From positions 1-64,000 of the forward strand of contig JAIOYF010000016.1 in assembly GCA_021741245.1 (NCBI GenBank): 64,000 nucleotides of DNA, in the 5' to 3' direction. A program made the position numbers and the translations under genes. This document shows positions 50,730-59,916 of the stretch, piece by piece. A model generated the notes under the pieces. The model was not told the DNA's origin and did not search any database. It saw only the letters and a program-made list of their open reading frames with translations. The stretch's first letter is position 1. Every line of letters begins with the position of its first letter. Source of the stretch: Paracoccaceae bacterium (GTDB lineage: Bacteria > Pseudomonadota > Alphaproteobacteria > Rhodobacterales > Rhodobacteraceae).

Positions 50730-51752
50730 TCAGCCCTTTTTCAGGCAGCGGCTTCCCAGCAGTTCCGCAATCTGCACAGCGTTCAGGGCGGCACCCTTGC
50801 GCAGGTTGTCAGAGACACACCAAAGGTTCAGACCGTTTTCCACCGTGCTGTCCTGACGGATGCGGCTGATAAAGGTGGCGTATTCGCCCACACATTCGAT
50901 CGGGGTGATGTAGCCACCCGGTTCGCGCTTGTCGACGACCAGAATACCCGGTGCCTCGCGCAGAATGTCGGTTGCCTCTTCCCAATCAAGGAAATCCTCG
51001 AACTCGATATTGATCGCCTCGGAATGGCCAACGAAAACCGGAACGCGTACGCAGGTGGCTGTAACCTTGATCTTGGGGTCAAGTATCTTCTTGGTCTCGG
51101 CGACCATCTTCCATTCTTCTTTGGTGTCACCAGAATCAAGGAAGACGTCGATTTGCGGGATCACGTTGAACGCGATCTGCTTTGGATAGACCTTGGGGGC
51201 CACTTCTTGTCCGGGAACATACATGCCCTTTGTCTGGTCCCACAGCTCATCAATCGCTTCTTTCCCGGTGCCGGAAACCGACTGATAGGTCGCCACGACC
51301 ACCCGCTTGATCCGCGCACGGTCATGCAGGGGTTTCAAAGCCACAACCATCTGCGCGGTAGAGCAGTTTGGGTTGGCAATGATGTTTTTGTTTTTGTAGC
51401 GCACCACCTGATCGGCGTTCACCTCTGGCACGATCAGCGGGATATCGGGGTCATAGCGGTAAAGCGATGAGTTATCGATGACGACACAGCCTTGGCTGGC
51501 GGCCTTTGGGGCATAGATCTTGGTCGCATCAGAACCGATTGCGAACAGGGCGATATCCCAGCCAGTGAAGTCAAAGGTGTCCAGATCCTTGGTCTTGAGG
51601 GTGCGATCTCCAAAGCTCACCTCGGTGCCCATGGATTTTCGCGACGCAAGCGCCACAATCTCATCCACAGGGAATTCACGCTCGGCGAGGATGTTCAGCA
51701 TTTCTCTGCCAACGTTTCCTGTCGCGCCAACGACAACGATCCTATAGCCCAT
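50730..51752 (-). CDS. asd: Aspartate-semialdehyde dehydrogenase
   Basis: A 340-residue enzyme with NADP-binding GATGNVGREMLNIL, the catalytic cysteine in NPNCSTAQMVVALKPLH and the substrate-binding SVSGTGKEAIDEL. It makes aspartate semialdehyde for lysine/diaminopimelate, threonine and methionine synthesis. It is monocistronic with its own terminator. Confidence 0.95.
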   Translation of the reverse strand: MGYRIVVVGATGNVGREMLNILAEREFPVDEIVALASRKSMGTEVSFGDRTLKTKDLDTFDFTGWDIALFAIGSDATKIYAPKAASQGCVVIDNSSLYRYDPDIPLIVPEVNADQVVRYKNKNIIANPNCSTAQMVVALKPLHDRARIKRVVVATYQSVSGTGKEAIDELWDQTKGMYVPGQEVAPKVYPKQIAFNVIPQIDVFLDSGDTKEEWKMVAETKKILDPKIKVTATCVRVPVFVGHSEAINIEFEDFLDWEEATDILREAPGILVVDKREPGGYITPIECVGEYATFISRIRQDSTVENGLNLWCVSDNLRKGAALNAVQIAELLGSRCLKKG

Positions 51753-51830
51753 CTGGCCCTCCTGACGTCAAAAGTCGTCGTTGCGATAGCGCAAAGGGGG
51801 GGCGGGGGGAAGGGGCTGTGTGATGCGGCG

Positions 51831-53015
51831 TTAGTCTGTGCGGTCTTTGGAAAACAGATAGACGCAAAGACCGGCAATGATCAGCCCCGCATAAGCCGTA
51901 AAGACGGCGGTGTACGCTGCCGTCGGGGCACCTGCCCCGGTGGTCGAGGGGGCAAAGGCCGCATGGATTCGACCTGTGGCAAGCTGCATCAGGCCAGCCG
52001 TGCCAATGCCAAACAGGTTTAGCAAGGTCACCCCCCGCCCCATCAGATGCTGGGGCAAAAAGGCGCGTCCATGGGCCATCACCATCGGGTAAGACGCGCC
52101 AAACAGCCCCGCTGCCGCAAAAAGGGCAATCGTGCGCCATCCACCCAATTCGGGGAACAGGGCAAGAAGTGTGAAGACACAAAAGACGAGGGTATTTCCC
52201 CCAACAACCAACCATTTCCGGGTGCCAAGAAGCCGGTCCAGCGGCCCATAGGCAATGTTTCCGGCAACCATGGCCAGCCCCATGATCAGCGTCACCTTAC
52301 CAATCCCAGCGGCATCCGCGCCAAAGACATCGGAAAGATAGGGTCCGGCCCAAAGCCCCCTCAGGCCCGCCGCTGGTGCGTAACATGCAGCCATCATGAT
52401 CAGCATGGGCCAAAGCGCCTTTATGCGCAAAAGGTCAAGGATGCTGCTTTGCGACGGGCCACCTTGTCGAACCGGGTCCCGAACCAGAAGGGCGATGCAA
52501 ATGGCGGTTGCCAGCGTGACGGCGGCCAAGGCCCAGACCGTTTCGCGCCAGCCAAAGGCCGTTGCGGCCGCAGACAGGGGAAGCGATGCGGCAATATTGC
52601 CCAATGAGCCAACCCCGATCACAACCCCTGCCAAGGTGCCAAAGACGGCGGGCGAATAGCTGCGGGCGAAAAGGTAGTAGCTGGCCATCAAGACTGGCGC
52701 ACAGCCAATCCCGATCAGGGCCATCGCCACTTTGATGGCTGTTGGCCCTGCAGCCATCGCAAATATCCCGGCCCCCACGGCCCCTACCGACAAAAGGGCA
52801 GCAGATGTTCTGCGCGGTCCGATCCGATCCAAGGCCGAGCCGATCGGCAATTGCATCAAGGCAAAGGTCAAGAACCAATAGCCCGAGGCAGATGCCAAAT
52901 CTTGCGCGGTGGCCCCGATATCGGCCTCCAGAAACGGTGCCAGCACGGCCAGATGTGCTCGGTAGAATTGGCTCAGCACATAGGCCACCACAAGGGCAGC
53001 AATTCCGGCGCGCAT
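51831..53015 (-). CDS. MFS transporter
   Basis: A 394-residue twelve-span permease of the major facilitator superfamily. The N-terminus (VVAYVLSQFYRAHLAVLAPFLEADIGATAQDL) and ALMQLPIGSALDRIGPRRT (motif A) resemble the CynX/NIMT-like and sugar-phosphate-like antiporters. The substrate is unknown. The next MFS gene lies upstream on the same strand with an 81-nt gap, possibly a pair. Confidence 0.8.
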   Translation of the reverse strand: MRAGIAALVVAYVLSQFYRAHLAVLAPFLEADIGATAQDLASASGYWFLTFALMQLPIGSALDRIGPRRTSAALLSVGAVGAGIFAMAAGPTAIKVAMALIGIGCAPVLMASYYLFARSYSPAVFGTLAGVVIGVGSLGNIAASLPLSAAATAFGWRETVWALAAVTLATAICIALLVRDPVRQGGPSQSSILDLLRIKALWPMLIMMAACYAPAAGLRGLWAGPYLSDVFGADAAGIGKVTLIMGLAMVAGNIAYGPLDRLLGTRKWLVVGGNTLVFCVFTLLALFPELGGWRTIALFAAAGLFGASYPMVMAHGRAFLPQHLMGRGVTLLNLFGIGTAGLMQLATGRIHAAFAPSTTGAGAPTAAYTAVFTAYAGLIIAGLCVYLFSKDRTD

Positions 53016-53096
53016 TTGTTCCCCTACTCCCCCAAAGGCCGCAGACCATCGCAGCGGGTCTGCTGAAGGTCAATGCCCCCGAACGGGTGCATCAAA

Positions 53097-54332
53097 CTAA
53101 GCCGCCGAGGCCACCATCTGCCGCTCACGGATGGGAAGGTGCACAATGGCCGAAAACGCACCGACACCGACGCCGATCCACCAGACAAGCGTGTAATCCC
53201 CGGTGATGTCGTACATCTTTCCCCCCAGCCAGACGCCAAGGAACCCACCAATCTGATGGGACAGGAACACCACGCCATACAGGGTGCCCATATAACGCAG
53301 TCCGTAAATATGGGCGACAAGACCGCTGGTCAGCGGCACCGTCGCCAGCCAAAGCGCGCCCATCACACCCGAAAAGATCAAGACGGAGGTGGGGGTGATC
53401 GGCATCAAGATAAAAGCTGCCGCCGCTATGGTGCGCCCGGTGTAAATCGTCGCCAGCAGGTACTTCTTGGAATAGCGATTGCCCAGCCAACCGGCGGTGA
53501 TCGTGCCCACAATATTGGCCACGCCGATCACGGCGATGGAAACCGCCCCAAGGGTCGAGGTTGTGGTGATGCCCATGCCCGCCAGCATCCCGCCCGGCGA
53601 AATGGGGCCACACAACTCGGTCACAAAGGCGGGGAAGTGTGCGGTGATAAAGGCCAGTTGATAGCCGCAACTGAAAAACCCAAGAAAGATGAGGCTGTAA
53701 GAGGGGTCCTTGAACGCCCGCACCAGAACCGTTCCCATGGATTCCTCAAGCTCGGCCTTCGTGGCCACATGGGGGGAGCGGATGAAGGGCAGTGCAAAAA
53801 GGGACATCAAGATGACCACGGCAAAGATCAAAAAGACTGTTTGCCAAGGATAGGATTGCAACAAGAGCTCGGCCGTTGGCGCGCCGATCACCTGCCCCAT
53901 GGACCCCGCCGCCGTCGCGATCCCAAGCGTCATGGAACGATGCTGGGGGGCTGCCGCCCGGCCCACCACGGCCAACACAACGCCAAACCCGGTCCCTGCG
54001 ATGCCAAAGCCCACCATGATTTCCAACAGTTGGTGCTGGCCCGGCGTCACCGCATAGGAGGACAGCACAAGCCCCAGCGCATAGGTGAGGGCCCCGACGA
54101 CGATGGCGCGGCGGTCTCCAAACTTTTCGGCCATCGCCCCAAACAGCGGCTGACCAATACCCCAGGCAAGGTTCTGAATGGCGATGGCAAGGCTGAACTC
54201 TGCCCGTGCCCAGCCAAATTCCGAGGCGATGGGGATCTGAAACACCCCAAAACTGGCCCTGATCGCAAAGCCCAGCATCAAGATCACGCAGCCCGCGATC
54301 AAGACCGGGGTGATAAGGGGGGCTTTGGTCAT
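53097..54332 (-). CDS. MFS transporter (oxalate/formate-antiporter-like)
   Basis: A 411-residue twelve-span permease starting MTKAPLITPVLIAGCVILMLGFAIRASFGVFQIPI, with GIGQPLFGAMAEKFGDRRAIV (motif A) and QIGGFLGVWLGGKMYDITGDYTLVWW near the end. This pattern is typical of MFS carboxylate transporters of the MCT/OxlT type. The start at 54332 matches the family N-terminus; an in-frame codon at 54422 would add a charged, unrelated tail. Confidence 0.8.
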   Translation of the reverse strand: MTKAPLITPVLIAGCVILMLGFAIRASFGVFQIPIASEFGWARAEFSLAIAIQNLAWGIGQPLFGAMAEKFGDRRAIVVGALTYALGLVLSSYAVTPGQHQLLEIMVGFGIAGTGFGVVLAVVGRAAAPQHRSMTLGIATAAGSMGQVIGAPTAELLLQSYPWQTVFLIFAVVILMSLFALPFIRSPHVATKAELEESMGTVLVRAFKDPSYSLIFLGFFSCGYQLAFITAHFPAFVTELCGPISPGGMLAGMGITTTSTLGAVSIAVIGVANIVGTITAGWLGNRYSKKYLLATIYTGRTIAAAAFILMPITPTSVLIFSGVMGALWLATVPLTSGLVAHIYGLRYMGTLYGVVFLSHQIGGFLGVWLGGKMYDITGDYTLVWWIGVGVGAFSAIVHLPIRERQMVASAA

Positions 54333-54452
54333 TGGGTTTCTCCTGTCTGGCGCAGAAACGTGATCTTCAGCGGCCTTGCGGTCAAACGCTTTCTTGTGCC
54401 GCGTACAATGCAGGCGGCACAATTCCCAAACCTTGGCGGCGCGGTGGGTGTC

Positions 54453-55265
54453 TTAGGAAAAGAAGGCCGGGTCCGGCCCAAGGCGGCGTCCGTCATCCAG
54501 CGCCGCAATTGCTGCCATGTCGTCTTCGGTCAGCGCAAAATCAAAGATGTCACGGTTTTCGGTCTGGCCTTGCAGGCGCGTGCTGCGCGGGATGGCCGAC
54601 AGGCCCAGTTGCACATGCCAGCGCAAAATCACCTGCGCGGGGGTTTTGCCATGGCGAAGCGCGGCCTCGGCGATGGCGGGCGCATCAAACGCCGTGCCTT
54701 TGCCAAGCGGTGTCCAGGACTGCGTGACGATGCCAAGGCGGTCGTGCAAGGCCCGCAGTTCGGCTTGTTGAAAACGCGGGTGCAACTCGATTTGGTTCAC
54801 AACAGGCGTGACTTCGGTTTCGCCGATAAGCCGCTCCAGCTGTTCAGGGCCAAAGTTTGACACACCGATGGACCGCACGCGCCCATCTTGTTGCAGGCGG
54901 ATCAAAGCGCGCCATGTGTCAATATAAAGGTTCTTTGCCGGGCAGGGCCAATGGATCAAGACCAGATCCGGGTTCAGGCCAAGCCGTTCCACGCTTTCGT
55001 CAAAGGCGCGCAGGGTGGCGTCATAGCCTTGGCGGTCATTCCAGACCTTGGTCGTCACAAACAGGCTTTCGCGGTCGTGGCCAGAGGTGCGAATGCCCTC
55101 GCCCAGACCTTCTTCGTTGCCATAGATCGCAGCGCCATCAATCAGCCGATAGCCAACCCCAATGGCCTGTGCGACAGCCTGACCCGTGCTTGCCGCGGGA
55201 ATTTGCCAGATACCAAGGCCAAGGGAGGGGATCTTGTTCCCGTCGTTCAGCTTTAGCAGTGTCAT
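54453..55265 (-). CDS. Aldo/keto reductase
   Basis: A 270-residue AKR with the catalytic tetrad region GYRLIDGAAIYGNEEGLGEGI (Asp, Tyr), VLIHWPCPA (His) and VSNFGPEQL, ending with nicotinamide-phosphate contacts IPRSTRLQGQTENRDIF. It is of the 2,5-diketo-gluconate reductase type. GGAGAGCGCC precedes the ATG at 55265. It is followed upstream by a Gfo/Idh/MocA gene on the same strand with a 78-nt gap, so both may be one sugar-related operon. Confidence 0.85.
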   Translation of the reverse strand: MTLLKLNDGNKIPSLGLGIWQIPAASTGQAVAQAIGVGYRLIDGAAIYGNEEGLGEGIRTSGHDRESLFVTTKVWNDRQGYDATLRAFDESVERLGLNPDLVLIHWPCPAKNLYIDTWRALIRLQQDGRVRSIGVSNFGPEQLERLIGETEVTPVVNQIELHPRFQQAELRALHDRLGIVTQSWTPLGKGTAFDAPAIAEAALRHGKTPAQVILRWHVQLGLSAIPRSTRLQGQTENRDIFDFALTEDDMAAIAALDDGRRLGPDPAFFS

Positions 55266-55343
55266 GGCGCTCTCCTCTTCAGTCGCGTGCACATGACCTG
55301 CTCTGGGGGTCAAAGGCAAGGCCACCCCTTACTTTTGAGTGGA

Positions 55344-56465
55344 TCAGACGGGTCGGTAAGGGGCGGTTTTCAGGTCCACCGCCTGTCCGGTTGCGGCGCT
55401 TTGCTGGGCAGCCATGCCCATGGCCACGGCCCACCAGCCATCCAAAAGCGTCACGTCCGGGCTTTGCAATCCGCGCACCGTCCGGGCAAAGCCCTGATGT
55501 TGGTAGAAGGTGGAGCCGTTGTGATCGCCCGCGGCCAACAAGGCTGGGTCCACCGGCACATCAAGTTCGCGTGGCCCTTTGGGATCGCGGGGGCTTAGGA
55601 TGACCTTGGGCACCGGGGCGGGCCCCAGATGTGCGGGCCAGAAACGACCGGGGCCGGGCACAAGGCACTCGATCTTGCCCAAGGGACCAATGGCCGAGAT
55701 TTCTTCTTGATAGCGCGCGCCTTCGGCAAACATGCACAGTTCCAGCATGGCCCGCAGCCCATTTTCAAAATCGACAATGACATAGGCATTGTCCCAGATA
55801 TCGGGCACCTCACCCTGATACCGTTCGTCAAGGTGGTTCGCGGCCTGCCCGCCGCTTGCCATTACCCGCACCGGATCACAGCCGGCAATCAGGCGCATCA
55901 GGTCAAAGAAATGGCAGCATTTTTCCACCAAGGTGCCGCCGGAGTTGCGGTTGAATCGGTTCCAGTCGCCGACCTTTTCCAAAAAGGGAAAGCGATGCTC
56001 GCGGATCGTCAGCATCTTTATCCCGCCTGTTGCTGCCTGTGCGTTCTGGATCAGATGCGCGACGGGCGGCATATAGCGATATTCCATCGCAACCCAGATC
56101 GGGGCCGGATAGGCGGCACGCAGCGCGGCCAGACGGGGCGCATCAGCGGGGTCTGTGAACAGTGGCTTTTCGCACAGGATCGGCAGCGCGCGGATGGCAG
56201 CGATCTCCTCAAGCTGGCCAAAATGCATGAAGTTGGGGCTGACGATCAACAGGCAGGTCACTGCGGGATGGCGCACAACCTCGGCCAAGCTGTCAACAAA
56301 AACCGCGCCGGGGCAGAGGGTTGCCGCAATCGCCCGCATCCCAGCATCCGGCTCAAAGATGGCCGCGACACTTGCCCCCTCGATCAGGGCGATATTGCGC
56401 AGGTGTTCCTGCCCCATCATGCCGCAGCCGATTATTCCGAATGTGAGCGGGTGCACGTAAGGCAT
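55344..56465 (-). CDS. Gfo/Idh/MocA-family oxidoreductase
   Basis: A 373-residue NAD(P)-dependent enzyme with Rossmann motif GIIGCGMMGQEHLRNIA, CEKPLF (the EKP motif), and the substrate-domain lysine/histidine region GGTLVEKCCHFFDLMRLI. Family members oxidise sugars, inositols or glycosides; a few are NAD-dependent glycosidases. It begins 3 nt after the GntR regulator stop, which makes them one transcript and suggests the regulator senses its substrate or product. Confidence 0.85.
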   Translation of the reverse strand: MPYVHPLTFGIIGCGMMGQEHLRNIALIEGASVAAIFEPDAGMRAIAATLCPGAVFVDSLAEVVRHPAVTCLLIVSPNFMHFGQLEEIAAIRALPILCEKPLFTDPADAPRLAALRAAYPAPIWVAMEYRYMPPVAHLIQNAQAATGGIKMLTIREHRFPFLEKVGDWNRFNRNSGGTLVEKCCHFFDLMRLIAGCDPVRVMASGGQAANHLDERYQGEVPDIWDNAYVIVDFENGLRAMLELCMFAEGARYQEEISAIGPLGKIECLVPGPGRFWPAHLGPAPVPKVILSPRDPKGPRELDVPVDPALLAAGDHNGSTFYQHQGFARTVRGLQSPDVTLLDGWWAVAMGMAAQQSAATGQAVDLKTAPYRPV

Positions 56466-56468
56466 TCC

Positions 56469-57170
56469 TTATTTCAAACGGGCCACATAGGCCACTTTGT
56501 CGGGGTCAAACCACGTGAAAGAGGCTTCGACCGGGGTGTTGTCTTGCGCCCAAGAGACGCGGGTGATCAGCGGCAGGGGCGTTCCATGGGCATGGGGAAA
56601 CTCTGGCGGGGCCCAGTCAGGCAGGCGGCCAAGGCCAATGCGGTCCTCGGCGCGGGTGATCCAGAGGTTCAGCTTCTGGCGGTAAAAGAGGTAAAGCGAT
56701 TCCGACAAATCCTCTGTCGCGATGCGCGGCGTCTGACTGGCATCAAGCCAGATTTCTTCGACAGCGGCCACCTGTCCCGACAGATACCGCAAGCGCCGGA
56801 TCCGGTGGCCATCAGGCGATCTACCAAAGGCGGGCAGGGCGGGGTCTTTTGGCAGGCAGTCCACCGCAAGCACACGGGCGGTTGGCAGGCCGCCACCTGT
56901 CAAAAGCTCAATGCGCAGCAGCGCATAGACCGAGGTCGCGTCAGTTCTGGCGCGGATGTAATTGCCCGACCCTTGGATCGAGTCGATCAGCCCCTTGTCC
57001 ACCAGCACCTTCAACGCTTGACGCAATGTGCCGACAGCAATGCCAAGGCTGGCGGCCATCTCACGCTCGGGTGGCAGACGCTCGCCATCCATCAAGCGAC
57101 CGGACGCCACATCGCGGATCAGCAACTCGCTGATCTGCAGGTAGAGGGGAAGGGCGCCGTTTTGCGTCAT
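56469..57170 (-). CDS. GntR-family (HutC/UTRA) regulator
   Basis: A 233-residue repressor with an N-terminal GntR winged helix (GERLPPEREMAASLGIAVGTLRQALKVLVDKGLIDSIQGSGNYI) and a C-terminal UTRA ligand-binding domain (VAAVEEIWLDASQ ... PLPLITRVSWAQDNTPVEASFTWFDPD). It is divergent from the monooxygenase operon at 57250 and heads the Gfo/Idh/MocA-AKR operon, so it probably controls both through the 79-nt intergenic region. Confidence 0.88.
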   Translation of the reverse strand: MTQNGALPLYLQISELLIRDVASGRLMDGERLPPEREMAASLGIAVGTLRQALKVLVDKGLIDSIQGSGNYIRARTDATSVYALLRIELLTGGGLPTARVLAVDCLPKDPALPAFGRSPDGHRIRRLRYLSGQVAAVEEIWLDASQTPRIATEDLSESLYLFYRQKLNLWITRAEDRIGLGRLPDWAPPEFPHAHGTPLPLITRVSWAQDNTPVEASFTWFDPDKVAYVARLK

Positions 57171-57208
57171 TCAGGCATCGCTGTCGGGGGGCAAGAATTG
57201 ATATAGTA

Positions 57209-57222
57209 TTGATCTACATCAA
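57209..57222. promoter_or_regulatory. Perfect FNR-type dyad in the divergent gntR/monooxygenase promoter
   Basis: TTGATCTACATCAA is exactly TTGAT-N4-ATCAA. It lies 28-41 nt upstream of the monooxygenase start. The same region holds two ATTGAT direct repeats 11 bp apart, so part of the symmetry could instead serve the local GntR protein. Confidence 0.45.
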
Positions 57223-57249
57223 GCGCGATGATACGCAAGAGGAAATGCA

Positions 57250-58452
57250 GTGGCGCGCGAGAACAATTTTGCGCCCGATGGGGGGGAAGTGGATATGACG
57301 GTGGTGCCTGTCACCTCGGCCGATCTGGATGCAAGCGAGGTCAGTTGGTTTGCCGCGCTCTGTTCGGATGATTATGCATTTCTTGGCGTGCCCGACGGCG
57401 ACCTGAGGTCAAGCTGGGAGCACTGCTCAAGCATCGTCACACGGGCCGAGGGGCACGGGTTTCGCAACATTCTTTGCCCCAGCAGCTATCAGGTTGGCCA
57501 AGATACCTTGTCCTTTGTCGCCGGATGCGCCCCGATCACGGACCGCATCAATTTTTTGGCCGCCATCCGCTGCGGCGAGATGCAGCCCGTGATGCTGGCC
57601 CGCACTGTGGCGACCCTGGACCACATGCTGCAGGGTCGCCTGACGCTGAACGTCATCTCATCCGATTTTCCGGGCGAGGTGGCTGACAGCGCCTATCGCT
57701 ACAAGCGCAGCCATGAGGTGGTCGAGATTTTGCGTCAGGCTTGGACGCGCGATCACATCGAATATGACGGCGATATTTACAAGATCAGCAAACTCAGTGC
57801 CGATCCGGCGCGCCCCTATCAGCAAAACGGGGGGCCGCTGTTGTATTTCGGGGGCTATTCCCCGGATGCGCTGGAACTGTGTGGCGCGCAATGCGACGTT
57901 TATCTGATGTGGCCCGAACCCAAAGAGATGATCGCCCAGCGGATGCAAGATGTGCATGCCCGCGCCGCCGCCCATGGCCGCACGCTGGATTACGGTCTGC
58001 GGGTGCACATGATTGTGCGCGACACCGAGGCCGAGGCGCGGGACTATGCGGAACATTTGGTGAGCAAGCTGGATGACGAATACGGCAGCCTCATCCGTGC
58101 CCGCGCGCATGACAGCATCAGCCTTGGCGTGGCGCACCAATCGCGCGCGCGGGAGCTGGCTGACAAGTTCGGCTATATCGAGCCGCATCTTTGGACGGGC
58201 ATTGGTCGGGCGCGGTCTGGCTGTGGTGCGGCCTTGGTCGGCAGTGTTGATCAGGTGATGACCGAAATCGAGGCTTACCGCAAAATGGGCATTCGCGCCT
58301 TCATCTTTTCGGGCTATCCCCATCTTGATGAGGTGGATCAGTTTGGAACCAAGGTTCTGCCCCAGCTTAAAACCTGCTCTTTACCGCATGAATATGGGCG
58401 TGTGCCATCCAGCACCCCCGCCACCCCCCTTGGAACTGGAGTCCGTCGTTGA
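57250..58452 (+). CDS. LLM-class FMNH2-dependent monooxygenase (SsuD/sulfoquinovose-monooxygenase-like)
   Basis: A 400-residue bacterial-luciferase-like monooxygenase. Features: SWFAALCSDDYAFLG, SSWEHCSSIVTRAEGHGFRNILCPSSYQVGQDTL, HMLQGRLTLNVISSDFPGE, LYFGGYSPDALELCG and LWTGIGRARSGCGAALVGS, the last being typical of alkanesulfonate-type enzymes. They cleave C-S bonds of sulfonates with O2 and FMNH2. The following AKR and flavin reductase genes give the three-enzyme set used for oxidative sulfoquinovose desulfonation. Start GTG 57250 with AAGAGG; ATG 57295 is an alternative. Confidence 0.82.
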   Translation: MARENNFAPDGGEVDMTVVPVTSADLDASEVSWFAALCSDDYAFLGVPDGDLRSSWEHCSSIVTRAEGHGFRNILCPSSYQVGQDTLSFVAGCAPITDRINFLAAIRCGEMQPVMLARTVATLDHMLQGRLTLNVISSDFPGEVADSAYRYKRSHEVVEILRQAWTRDHIEYDGDIYKISKLSADPARPYQQNGGPLLYFGGYSPDALELCGAQCDVYLMWPEPKEMIAQRMQDVHARAAAHGRTLDYGLRVHMIVRDTEAEARDYAEHLVSKLDDEYGSLIRARAHDSISLGVAHQSRARELADKFGYIEPHLWTGIGRARSGCGAALVGSVDQVMTEIEAYRKMGIRAFIFSGYPHLDEVDQFGTKVLPQLKTCSLPHEYGRVPSSTPATPLGTGVRR

Positions 58453-59345
58453 TGCAAAAAATCGCTCTTTCCCCCGATGTCAGCCTGTCGCGCCTTGTCT
58501 ATGGGATGTGGCGGCTGGGGGATGATGGCAACACCAGCGCGTCCCATGTGCAGGCCAAGGTCGAGGCCTGTCTGGCCCAAGGCATCACAACCATGGATCA
58601 GGCGGATATCTATGGTGGCTATGTGGCCGAGGCCCTTTTGGGAGCAGCGCTTAGGGCTGCGCCCGGATTGCGCGACCAGATCGAGATCGTGACCAAGTGC
58701 GATATCGTGGCCCCCGTTGGTCGCCATTCGGCGGCGCGGGTCAAATATTATGACACCAGCGCCGCGCATATCACGGCCAGCGTCGAAGCATCCCTGCGCG
58801 ACATGGCGACGGACCGGATCGACCTTTTGCTGATCCACCGCCCCGATCCCTTGATGGATGCCCAAGAAACCGGTGCCTGCCTAGACGGGTTGATGGCCAG
58901 TGGCAAAGTGCGCAGTGTTGGGGTTTCAAACTTTCGCCCTTGGGATTTCACACTGTTGCAGTCGGCGATGCGTGCGCCCTTGGTGACCAATCAGATCGAG
59001 ATCAGCCTGAAAACCCACGCGCCCTTTACCAATGGCGATATTGCGTTCCATCAAGAGCGTCACATTCCCCTGATGGCGTGGAGCCCGCTTGCCGGGGGAA
59101 GCCTGTTGTCGGGCAGCGACGCGCCGCTGCGTGAGGCGCTGCACCGCATTGGGGCGCAACAGGGCACGGATTGGTCCGCCGTTGCCATTGCTTGGCTGCT
59201 GCGGCATCCCGCGCAGATCATGCCAGTTCTTGGCACAAACAGTCTGGAGCGGATTGCAACGATTTCCGACGCTTTGCGGGTGGAAATGGATCGCCAGATG
59301 TGGTTCGAGCTTTATACCCACGCATTGGGGCATGAAGTCCCCTAG
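58452..59345 (+). CDS. Aldo/keto reductase of the monooxygenase operon
   Basis: A 297-residue AKR (YdhF-like) with LSRLVYGMWRLGDDGN, TMDQADIYGGYVAEALLG (catalytic Asp, Tyr), IDLLLIHRPDPLMD (His) and VSNFRPWDF. Its ATG overlaps the monooxygenase stop by 1 nt. In sulfosugar desulfonation the monooxygenase yields a sugar aldehyde that an AKR reduces to glucose; this enzyme would fit that step. The assignment of substrate is inference from operon composition. Confidence 0.85.
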   Translation: MQKIALSPDVSLSRLVYGMWRLGDDGNTSASHVQAKVEACLAQGITTMDQADIYGGYVAEALLGAALRAAPGLRDQIEIVTKCDIVAPVGRHSAARVKYYDTSAAHITASVEASLRDMATDRIDLLLIHRPDPLMDAQETGACLDGLMASGKVRSVGVSNFRPWDFTLLQSAMRAPLVTNQIEISLKTHAPFTNGDIAFHQERHIPLMAWSPLAGGSLLSGSDAPLREALHRIGAQQGTDWSAVAIAWLLRHPAQIMPVLGTNSLERIATISDALRVEMDRQMWFELYTHALGHEVP

Positions 59346-59362
59346 GGGCAAGCGGAGCAGCG

Positions 59363-59863
59363 ATGACAGAATTGGTTTTTACCCCGGACGCGGATAACGC
59401 GCGTGCCTTTCGGGATGCTTTGGGGCGATATCCGACCGGAGTGACAGTTGTCACCGTGGCTACGGCTGAAGGCCCGATGGGGTTCTTGGCCAACAGCTTT
59501 GCCAGCGTGTCGATGGACCCGCCGCTTGTGCTTTGGTCGCCCGCGAAATCCTCAAGCCGGTTTGCGCACTATGCGGGCGCGCCCTACTTTTCCATCCATG
59601 TGCTTACAAATGATCACGTGGATTGGTTGACCCGGTTTTCCCGCAACGGAGAGGGATTTCACGGCCTGAGCCATGAAGTGACCGCAGAAGGGATTCCCGT
59701 GATCCATGGTGCCCTTGCCCGGTTCGACTGTGCGCAATATGCAACGCACGAAGGCGGGGATCACCTGATCGTCGTGGGCCGTGTGATCCGTGCGGCCTTT
59801 CGGCAAGGAGCCCCCCTTGTCTTTAGCCAAGGAAGCTATGGCGATTTTGTCGCGCGCACCTGA
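59363..59863 (+). CDS. Flavin reductase (HpaC/SsuE-like, FMN_red domain)
   Basis: A 166-residue flavin reductase-like protein: RDALGRYPTGVTVVTVAT, GPMGFLANSFASVSMDPPLVLWSPAKSSSRF, YFSIHVLTNDH and GGDHLIVVGRVI. It supplies reduced FMN to the two-component monooxygenase encoded 0.9 kb upstream in the same operon (17-nt gap after the AKR; GGAGCAGCG before the ATG). Confidence 0.9.
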   Translation: MTELVFTPDADNARAFRDALGRYPTGVTVVTVATAEGPMGFLANSFASVSMDPPLVLWSPAKSSSRFAHYAGAPYFSIHVLTNDHVDWLTRFSRNGEGFHGLSHEVTAEGIPVIHGALARFDCAQYATHEGGDHLIVVGRVIRAAFRQGAPLVFSQGSYGDFVART

Positions 59864-59890
59864 GACGTGATGATCTGCGGATCGGCAGGA

Positions 59891-59916
59891 AAGCGGGCGT
59901 TAGAAAAGGCCCGCTT
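59891..59916. terminator. Shared terminator between flavin reductase and response regulator genes
   Basis: Stem AAGCGGGC / GCCCGCTT with a 10-nt loop, 27 nt after the flavin reductase stop and overlapping the last codons of the convergent regulator gene. Likely works in both directions; T-runs are short. Confidence 0.45.

Noticed and set aside
53073-54860. A 595-codon plus-strand open frame
   Set aside because: It runs antisense to an MFS transporter and an aldo/keto reductase gene and encodes a Gly/His/Asp-rich product without any family signature.
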